From the NCBI GenBank assembly GCA_938041595.1, contig CALITN010000099.1, positions 1-9,355 of the forward strand: DNA of 9,355 nt. Direction: 5' to 3'. The notes beneath the pieces are model-generated. The model worked only from the letters and a program-made list of their open reading frames with translations. It was not told the origin of the DNA and did no database searches. Both the position numbers and the translations under genes were made by a program. Positions 1 to 4,769 of this stretch are shown in pieces (within the stretch, counting starts at the first letter, position 1; each line of letters begins with the position of its first letter). The DNA comes from an uncultured Flavobacteriaceae bacterium. GTDB lineage: Bacteria > Bacteroidota > Bacteroidia > Flavobacteriales > Flavobacteriaceae.

Positions 1-554
1 AGGTTGGGTGTATTGGGCGAACTCACATTGACAACAAAATAATCAACCCAATCAAAAAGAGCTTCAAAACAGAGCAAATAGTCTTCCAAAGCCGATTCAT
101 TGGGAGTGGTTTTATTTTTACCGATATTCCCACCAATCAGCACCTTTTTATTTTTTTTCAAACGTCTAACTGCCGCTGCTACTCCTTCGTTATTAAAACC
201 CATGCGGTTAATCAATGCTTGATCTTCTGGAAGGCGAAACAGACGTTTTTTAGGATTTCCTGCTTGTGGTTTGGGAGTGATTGTGCCAATTTCAATAAAA
301 CCAAAACCGAAGTTGGACAACTCGCGATACAACTTAGCGTCTTTATCAAAACCAGCGGCTAGTCCAATTGGATTTTTGAAGGTTAATCCAAACACTTTTC
401 GTTCCAAAGAAGGATGCACAACAGTATAGATGCTCCGAAGCAAAGCCCCCATACCTGGAATCCAATGTACTCTGCGGATCATACGAAACACAAAGTAATG
501 AACCCACTCGGGGTCAAAGCGAAACAATAGGGGTTTGATTAAAGCACTGTACAT
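1..554 (-). CDS. pyrD: Quinone-dependent (class 2) dihydroorotate dehydrogenase, N-terminal 184 codons; 3' end outside window
   Basis: This gene catalyses oxidation of dihydroorotate to orotate in de novo pyrimidine synthesis, using FMN and passing electrons to membrane quinone. I translated the minus strand from the ATG at 554-552; the frame stays open to the left edge. The N-terminus (MYSALIKPLLFRFDPEWVHY) aligns well with that of E. coli PyrD, including the amphipathic membrane-binding region that marks class 2, and this supports the start. Visible motifs are FKNPIGLAAGFDKD (residues 59-72, FMN/substrate region with K71), IEIGTITPKPQ (87-97), INRMGFNN (115-122), GGNIGKNK (141-148) and NVSSPNTPN (176-184). 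The Ser of SSPNTP (S179) corresponds to the catalytic base of class 2 enzymes. The start codon lies only 4 nt past the T-tract of a terminator-like hairpin, with no Shine-Dalgarno sequence and no clear promoter box of its own. Identification is firm; how it is expressed is open. Confidence 0.95.
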   Translation of the reverse strand, partial: MYSALIKPLLFRFDPEWVHYFVFRMIRRVHWIPGMGALLRSIYTVVHPSLERKVFGLTFKNPIGLAAGFDKDAKLYRELSNFGFGFIEIGTITPKPQAGNPKKRLFRLPEDQALINRMGFNNEGVAAAVRRLKKNKKVLIGGNIGKNKTTPNESALEDYLLCFEALFDWVDYFVVNVSSPNTPN

Positions 555-557
555 ACT

Positions 558-582
558 AAAAAAAATCCCGCCGAAGCGGGAT
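558..582 (-). terminator. Intrinsic terminator with UUCG tetraloop after yajC, directly before pyrD
   Basis: On the minus strand a perfect 7-bp stem (ATCCCGC/GCGGGAT, 582-576 and 571-565) encloses a TTCG loop closed by a C-G pair. This is the extra-stable cUUCGg tetraloop. Seven T residues (564-558) follow. It sits 7 nt after the yajC stop codon and fits the end of the nusB-lipoprotein-yajC unit. It is also within 10 nt of the pyrD start codon, so it may act as an attenuator or translation-blocking hairpin for pyrD. Confidence 0.88.
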
Positions 583-589
583 CGTTTGT

Positions 590-886
590 TTATTTGTTTT
601 TGGCTGGAGGCGAATTGAGTTTAGCACTCATATCCAGAGAAATTCCGGAACGCTCCATTTTGATTTTCCCGGCAAGGGTTTCAATGACACAGGTATTGTC
701 CTTGTCATTGACCTCGGCGATTTTGCCATGCAAACCACCTTTGGTGATCACACGGTCGCCTTTTTTCAGGTTATTCAGAAAGTTTTTTTCTTTTTTTTGT
801 CGGCGTTGTTGTGGCAAGATGATGAAGAAAAAGAACACCACCAGCATTAACAACAGAAAAGGGGCTTGCCCAGAAAATGCGTCCAT
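590..886 (-). CDS. yajC: Preprotein translocase accessory subunit YajC
   Basis: YajC is a small single-span inner-membrane protein that associates with SecDF and the SecYEG translocon. The 98-residue product has a short N-terminal segment, one hydrophobic helix at about residues 9-24 (FLLLMLVVFFFFIILP), the typical PQQRRQKK positively charged stretch just after it (25-32), and a small cytosolic domain with KKGDRVITKGGLHGKI (41-56), the YajC signature region. Length is normal for the family. The gene starts 4 nt after the stop of the DUF1573 lipoprotein gene, so the two are surely co-transcribed, and a strong terminator follows. In many Bacteroidota a similar nusB-DUF1573-yajC order is seen, usually followed by other genes such as coaE (recalled, not checked here); here pyrD follows instead. 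secD/secF are not in the window. Confidence 0.95.
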   Translation of the reverse strand: MDAFSGQAPFLLLMLVVFFFFIILPQQRRQKKEKNFLNNLKKGDRVITKGGLHGKIAEVNDKDNTCVIETLAGKIKMERSGISLDMSAKLNSPPAKNK

Positions 887-890
887 TAAA

Positions 891-1403
891 TTAGTTATTG
901 GCTTGTTGACGTGCGCGTGCTTGTTCGTTACGTTGCGCTTGCTTTACTGGGTCAGGACTCACCATAGCTTTGATACGCAACATTTCGCGACCGCTTTCGG
1001 TGTTGGCAGAAATTGTAACTGACTTTTGCTGCATGTTAGGCTTGTTGCTGGAGTCAAAACTTACTGTGATTTCCCCTGTTCCCCCAGGAGGAATGGGTGT
1101 ATTTTTAGGGTAGCTAGGAACCGTACATCCACAGCTTCCACGAGCATCAACAATTACCAAATCAGACTTTCCTGTATTGGTAAATGAAAATACCGTCTGT
1201 ACACGTTCTCCTTCTGCAATGGTTCCAAAATCATGCATCACTTTATCAAACGACATAATCGGTGCTTCTGAAGCAGCCGCAGCAGCGTCAGCAGCAGAAG
1301 TTTGTACGTTGTTGGCGTCTATTTTTTTTGCGGCACTGTTGTCACCACAGGCTGTGACAAATAGGGCCGAAGCCAAAAATGCCAATCCAAATATTTTTTT
1401 CAT
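891..1403 (-). CDS. DUF1573 (ASH-like Ig fold) lipoprotein
   Basis: This is a predicted envelope lipoprotein of unknown function. The 170-residue product begins with a lipoprotein signal peptide: KK, a hydrophobic stretch, and the lipobox VTAC with the lipidated Cys at 19. An Ala-rich, low-complexity linker (about 24-48) follows. Next comes a DUF1573 domain (about 50-148) with the hallmark HDFGTIAEGE (57-66), SFTNTGKSDL (73-82), GSCGCTVP (89-96, with C91 and C93) and PPGGTGEITVSFD (105-117). DUF1573 domains are beta-sandwich, Ig-like folds related to ASH/MSP domains and are common in Bacteroidota. The tail (151-170) is rich in Arg, Gln and Ala. The start ATG is at 1403-1401. A promoter matching the Bacteroidota consensus lies just upstream, over the nusB stop, so this gene and yajC can be transcribed apart from nusB. 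The family is clear, the role is not. Confidence 0.9.
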   Translation of the reverse strand: MKKIFGLAFLASALFVTACGDNSAAKKIDANNVQTSAADAAAAASEAPIMSFDKVMHDFGTIAEGERVQTVFSFTNTGKSDLVIVDARGSCGCTVPSYPKNTPIPPGGTGEITVSFDSSNKPNMQQKSVTISANTESGREMLRIKAMVSPDPVKQAQRNEQARARQQANN

Positions 1404-1423
1404 TATAAAGTTTTTTTGTTTTT

Positions 1424-1453
1424 CAAATTTAAAAAAAAAACTTATTCTCTCAA
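1424..1453 (-). promoter_or_regulatory. Bacteroidota-type promoter for the DUF1573 lipoprotein-yajC pair
   Basis: On the minus strand there is a -33 element TTG (1453-1451), a spacer of exactly 19 nt (1450-1432), and a -7 element TAAATTTG (1431-1424) that matches TAnnTTTG in full. Transcription would start near 1417, giving a leader of about 14 nt before the ATG at 1403. The -33 element lies inside the last codons of nusB and the spacer spans its stop codon and most of a 10-T run. Consensus knowledge is from Bacteroides and Flavobacterium promoters; activity is inferred. Confidence 0.6.
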
Positions 1454-2389
1454 GCCCCTGCCAGACTTCTTCATTCGATTTGTTTCAGTAAACTCCTTAA
1501 CCAGCTTATCTAGTACTCCATTGATAAAAACATTACTCTTGGGCGTGGAGTAATCTTTGGCAATTTCGAGGTACTCATTGAGTGTCACTTTGGGAGGAAT
1601 GTTCTCAAAAAACAACAACTCAGAAATCCCCAACTGCAGAAGAACGAGATCGAGTTGTGCAATCCGATCGGATTCCCAATTGGGAGTTTTACCTTCAATT
1701 TCTTTTTCCAGTACTTCTCGCTGAGAGACTGTTTTTTTTAACAATTCTTTACCAAAATCTTTTTCTTCTTTTTGATCGTCTGGCGAAGGAAATTGAAGTG
1801 AGCTGTTTTGCCCTGGCTGAATTTTTTTGAGCTGTTTCACGATAAAAGTGTTGACCAGTGAAAAGTCATCGGCCCAACCTAGGTTTTGATCCTCCAAATA
1901 ATCAAAAAGAGGGTCGTGCGGTGCAATAATTTCTCGGTAAAGGCTTGTGACAAACCTACAATCCGATTCCCAATTATGGCTTTCTGCTTCGGCATAGTGA
2001 GTATAAAAAGGAGCCACTTCCATTTTTTCAAGAAGCTGATCGACATAGTCAAAATGTAAATCCCAATTCTTGATACGCTTTTTTTGAATTTGTACCTCCA
2101 GTAAAGGGTGTTGACTCAAAAATTGAAGCAATCGATTTTGAACAAAATGAGGGCTTTTATCAATTGTTGTGCGCTCTCGGTGTTCTTGTTGTTTTTTGAT
2201 TTCAAAACGTTCTTTGGCTTTGTGATGCATTGCAATTAACAAAGCATAAAGCACAAAGTAAAGCTCGTAGGCGGCATGCAACTGCTTTTGAAGATTCTTT
2301 TGCAAGCTGGATAGGCTTTGCTCGGGATCTTTGTGGAGCGCATAAACCGCTTGCATAACCTTGATACGAATGTGCCGTCTTGTAAACAT
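1442..2389 (-). CDS. nusB: Transcription antitermination factor NusB, long Bacteroidota form
   Basis: NusB binds boxA RNA with NusE (ribosomal protein S10) and promotes antitermination, mainly in rRNA operons. I take the ATG at 2389-2387, giving 315 residues that begin MFTRRHIRIKVMQAVYALHK. The Arg-rich first helix with vQalYa character (4-18) is the usual NusB N-terminus. The conserved C-terminal half is at about 241-296, with DRIAQLDLVLLQLGISELLF, KVTLNEYLEIAKDYSTPKS and FINGVLDKL, which match the E. coli regions around VEKAVLRIALYEL, INEAIELAKSFG and FVNGVLDK. About 150 extra residues lie between these two parts, with a charged stretch near 205-235. E. coli NusB is only 139 residues; the long form is usual in this phylum. 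The frame stays open upstream to 2509, but that extension would cross the predicted promoter and is not NusB-like. Confidence 0.93.
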   Translation of the reverse strand: MFTRRHIRIKVMQAVYALHKDPEQSLSSLQKNLQKQLHAAYELYFVLYALLIAMHHKAKERFEIKKQQEHRERTTIDKSPHFVQNRLLQFLSQHPLLEVQIQKKRIKNWDLHFDYVDQLLEKMEVAPFYTHYAEAESHNWESDCRFVTSLYREIIAPHDPLFDYLEDQNLGWADDFSLVNTFIVKQLKKIQPGQNSSLQFPSPDDQKEEKDFGKELLKKTVSQREVLEKEIEGKTPNWESDRIAQLDLVLLQLGISELLFFENIPPKVTLNEYLEIAKDYSTPKSNVFINGVLDKLVKEFTETNRMKKSGRGLRE

Positions 2390-2408
2390 GATAAAGAACT
2401 TTTCACCG

Positions 2409-2416
2409 CAAAAATA
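2409..2416 (-). promoter_or_regulatory. Putative -7 box for nusB
   Basis: Minus-strand TATTTTTG fully matches the Bacteroidota -7 consensus TAnnTTTG. Transcription would begin near 2402, about 12 nt before the chosen nusB ATG at 2389. No TTG is found at the expected -33 distance, so this rests on one element only. Confidence 0.42.
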
Positions 2417-2484
2417 ACCCTTTCCCATATAAAATAATCGCTTTCTAAGAAGGAATATTCCAACAATAGCACAAAGGAAATTAT

Positions 2485-2492
2485 TAAGTTTG
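2485..2492 (+). promoter_or_regulatory. Putative -7 box for the ABC exporter gene
   Basis: TAAGTTTG matches TAnnTTTG, 16 nt before the ATG at 2509. The predicted start near 2499 leaves a leader of roughly 10 nt, AT-rich and without a Shine-Dalgarno sequence. A -33 TTG is not seen at the usual spacing, so support is moderate to weak. Confidence 0.4.
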
Positions 2493-2508
2493 TAACCGTT
2501 ATTAAACA

Positions 2509-4263
2509 ATGAAAGAGCTACAATATCTCAACAAATACCTCCGTAAATACCGAATCAAGCTTCTGACAGGGGTTGCTATCACTATCATTGCTCGTGTTTT
2601 TTCTCTTTTTGCCCCTCGTTTGATTGGGGATTCACTTACGGCTGTTGAAAATTATGTGATTGATCAAAACCTTTCCCTAGCGGAAGTCAAGACAATCCTA
2701 TTGCAAAACATTTCGATTATCATTGGCACCGCTTTGCTTTCAGGCTTTTTTACTTTTTTGATGCGACAAACTATTATTAACGTATCCCGATATATTGAGT
2801 TCGATCTTAAAAACGAAATCTATGCACATTATCAACGTCTAACCCAACGGTTTTATAAAAACAATCGAACGGGAGATTTGATGAGTCGTATATCAGAGGA
2901 TGTTGGAAAAGTGCGTATGTATTTTGGCCCCGCCATTATGTATAGTATCAATACAGTGGCATTATTTGTGATTGTGATTACCTATATGTTTAGCATTGCG
3001 CCAAAACTCGCACTCTATACCATTATTCCACTGCCCCTTCTTTCTTTTATTATCTACAAGCTAAACAGTGTCATTCACCAGCGGAGCACACTTGTCCAAG
3101 AAGTATTAGCGAAACTTTCCACCTTTACTCAAGAATCCTTTAGTGGTATTTCTATCATTAAATCCTACACACTACAGCCCAAAATTACTGCAGAATTCGA
3201 AACACTTACTCTTGAGAGCAAAGACAAAAACATGAATTTAGTCCGAGTTCAAGCTTGGTTTTTTCCACTCATGATTTTGTTGATAGGTATTAGCAACCTG
3301 ATCGTGATTTTCATAGGCGGCAATCAATACATGCAGGGGGAAATCGAAATAGGGGTTTTGGGGGAGTTCATTATTTACGTTAATATGCTGACTTGGCCCG
3401 TGGCTGTCGTTGGCTGGGTAACCTCCATAGTGCAACAAGCTGAAGCCTCACAAAAGCGAATCAATCGCTTTCTACAAGAACAGCCAGAAATTTTGGATGG
3501 TGATGGAGCTCCACCCCTTAAAGACTTCACCATTGAATTTGACAAGGTATCTTTGAGCTATCCTGAAACAGGGATTAAAGCCTTAGACAAGGTTAGCTTT
3601 ACACTCAAACCTGGTCAAAAACTAGGGATTGTAGGTGCTGTTGGTTCTGGAAAATCAACGCTTTTTGATGTATTGACTCGTTTGTATGATGTTGATGAAG
3701 GGGAGATTCGCATTGGAGGAGTCCCGATACAAAAATTTTCCTTGGATGCATTACGCCAAAAAGTTGGAATTGTTCCTCAGAATCCGTTCTTGTTTTCAGA
3801 ATCTATTGCAGATAATATACGATTTGGCAAAAAGGATGCTACACTTCAAGAGATTGAGCAAGCTGCCAAAATGGCCAATGTTCACGAAAACATTATTGGC
3901 TTTGCTGAAGGTTATGACACGGAGCTTGGAGAACGGGGTGTTACCTTATCTGGAGGACAAATACAACGCGTATCTATTGCGAGAGCTTTGATCAAAAATC
4001 CAGAAATACTTCTATTAGACGATTGTTTATCGGCTGTGGATACCGACACCGAAGAAAAGATTTTGTCTAACCTTAAACAAATTCGCTCAAACAAGACTAC
4101 TTTGATTATCAGTCATCGGGTCACTTCCGTCCTAGATGCAGACCATATCATCGTTCTCAAAGATGGAAAAATCATACAGGAAGGGGGCCATGCGCCACTT
4201 CTCAACAAGAAAGGATACTACCAAGATTTATTCCACAAACAACAAACAGAAAACGCAATTTGA
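2509..4263 (+). CDS. ABC exporter half-transporter (fused permease and ATPase), MdlA/YheI-like
   Basis: This is a type I ABC exporter half-molecule of 584 residues, expected to work as a dimer in the inner membrane. The substrate is unknown (lipid, drug or peptide are all possible). The N-terminal membrane domain (about 15-305) has six hydrophobic segments near 18-40, 66-86, 143-163, 166-186, 249-272 and 280-305. The nucleotide-binding domain (about 343-575) shows Walker A GAVGSGKST (376-384), Q-loop Q424 in IVPQNPFLFS, signature LSGGQ (480-484), Walker B ILLLD (500-504), D-loop SAVD (508-511) and H-loop H536 in ISHR. The residue after the Walker B Asp is Asp505, not the usual catalytic Glu. 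DD in this position is typical of MdlA and YheI/BmrC, the degenerate halves of heterodimeric exporters. No second ABC gene is adjacent. It diverges from nusB and lies 64 nt before the PUR-domain gene. ABC identity is certain; the subfamily is inferred. Confidence 0.93.
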   Translation: MKELQYLNKYLRKYRIKLLTGVAITIIARVFSLFAPRLIGDSLTAVENYVIDQNLSLAEVKTILLQNISIIIGTALLSGFFTFLMRQTIINVSRYIEFDLKNEIYAHYQRLTQRFYKNNRTGDLMSRISEDVGKVRMYFGPAIMYSINTVALFVIVITYMFSIAPKLALYTIIPLPLLSFIIYKLNSVIHQRSTLVQEVLAKLSTFTQESFSGISIIKSYTLQPKITAEFETLTLESKDKNMNLVRVQAWFFPLMILLIGISNLIVIFIGGNQYMQGEIEIGVLGEFIIYVNMLTWPVAVVGWVTSIVQQAEASQKRINRFLQEQPEILDGDGAPPLKDFTIEFDKVSLSYPETGIKALDKVSFTLKPGQKLGIVGAVGSGKSTLFDVLTRLYDVDEGEIRIGGVPIQKFSLDALRQKVGIVPQNPFLFSESIADNIRFGKKDATLQEIEQAAKMANVHENIIGFAEGYDTELGERGVTLSGGQIQRVSIARALIKNPEILLLDDCLSAVDTDTEEKILSNLKQIRSNKTTLIISHRVTSVLDADHIIVLKDGKIIQEGGHAPLLNKKGYYQDLFHKQQTENAI

Positions 4264-4327
4264 TTTGTTTTGTTTAATATTTTTTTGGAAATTTGAGGAT
4301 AGACTGAAACCAATTTAAACTAAAACC

Positions 4328-4693
4328 ATGCAAAAAGGCACTGAAGGAAATCAGGAAGAGATTTTCTCCAAAGTACTCAGAGCAGGTAGAAGAACTTATT
4401 TTTTTGATGTAAGAGAGACTAAGGCAAGTGACTATTATTTAACGATTACGGAAAGTAAAAAATTCACCGAAGAAGACGGTTCTTATCATTACAAAAAACA
4501 TAAAATCTACCTCTACAAAGAAGACTTTCAAAACTTCAAAGATATTTTGGAAGAGATGACGACATTTATTACTAAAGAGCGAGGCCTTGAGGTAATTAGT
4601 GAGCGACATCAAAAGAACTTCAACAAGGAGAACTCGGAAACCATTGGTTCTGAAAGCAATGGATATACCGATTTTAATTTTGAGGACATCTAG
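4328..4693 (+). CDS. DUF3276 / PUR-alpha-like nucleic-acid-binding protein
   Basis: This small protein of 121 residues belongs to the bacterial PUR family (DUF3276), related to eukaryotic Pur-alpha and to Borrelia BpuR, which bind single-stranded DNA and RNA. The PUR repeat spans about 10-86: EEIFSKVLRAGRRTYFFDVRE (strands with the basic AGRRTYFFDV core at 19-28), SDYYLTITESKK (34-45), KHKIYLYKEDFQNF (57-70) and the amphipathic helix KDILEEMTTFI (71-81). The remaining 40 residues are polar and end in an acidic, aromatic tail (YTDFNFEDI). Single-repeat bacterial PUR proteins dimerise to form the complete fold. The start follows an A-rich leader without a Shine-Dalgarno sequence. I found no clear promoter in the 64 nt after the ABC exporter gene, so the two are probably co-transcribed, ending at the terminator at 4716-4746. 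Likely cytosolic; its target RNA or DNA is unknown. Confidence 0.88.
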   Translation: MQKGTEGNQEEIFSKVLRAGRRTYFFDVRETKASDYYLTITESKKFTEEDGSYHYKKHKIYLYKEDFQNFKDILEEMTTFITKERGLEVISERHQKNFNKENSETIGSESNGYTDFNFEDI

Positions 4694-4715
4694 AGTATTT
4701 TGAATTGACACTAAC

Positions 4716-4746
4716 AAGCACAGCCGATGGCTGTGCTTTTTTTTTT
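4716..4746 (+). terminator. Strong intrinsic terminator after the PUR-domain gene
   Basis: A perfect 10-bp stem (aagcacagcc, 4716-4725, with ggctgtgctt, 4729-4738) closes a 3-nt loop (gat), followed by T residues to 4746. It begins 22 nt after the stop codon at 4691-4693 and ends the ABC exporter-PUR unit. Only 23 nt separate it from the next start codon at 4770. Confidence 0.93.
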
Positions 4747-4769
4747 AAATTGTAACAAATTCAGTTGAA

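Larger units (their letters stand above)
2390..2508. promoter_or_regulatory. Divergent intergenic region between nusB and the ABC exporter gene
   Basis: This 119-bp AT-rich stretch separates two divergent genes and must carry both promoters. It has one TAnnTTTG box on each strand (listed separately). I see no long inverted repeat or obvious operator. Neither box has a clear TTG at 17-23 nt upstream. Confidence 0.6.

Noticed and set aside
594..1022. Plus-strand open frame of 142 codons opposite yajC and the lipoprotein gene
   Set aside because: It lies antisense to two well-supported genes, its protein shows no family motif, and it is a frame shadow.
2390..2509. In-frame upstream extension of nusB, up to 40 more residues including ATG at 2428
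   Set aside because: The added residues do not resemble NusB, the predicted -7 box at 2409-2416 lies inside the extension, and MFTRRHIRIK at 2389 is the typical family start.
4238..4300. AT-rich loose inverted repeat and long T-run after the ABC exporter gene, considered as a terminator
   Set aside because: The pairing is interrupted and almost without G-C pairs, so a stable hairpin is unlikely.
4675..4682. TAATTTTG, a full match to the -7 consensus, near the end of the DUF3276 gene
   Set aside because: It would start transcription before the strong terminator at 4716-4746, no TTG lies at the right distance, and it encodes the protein's tail.
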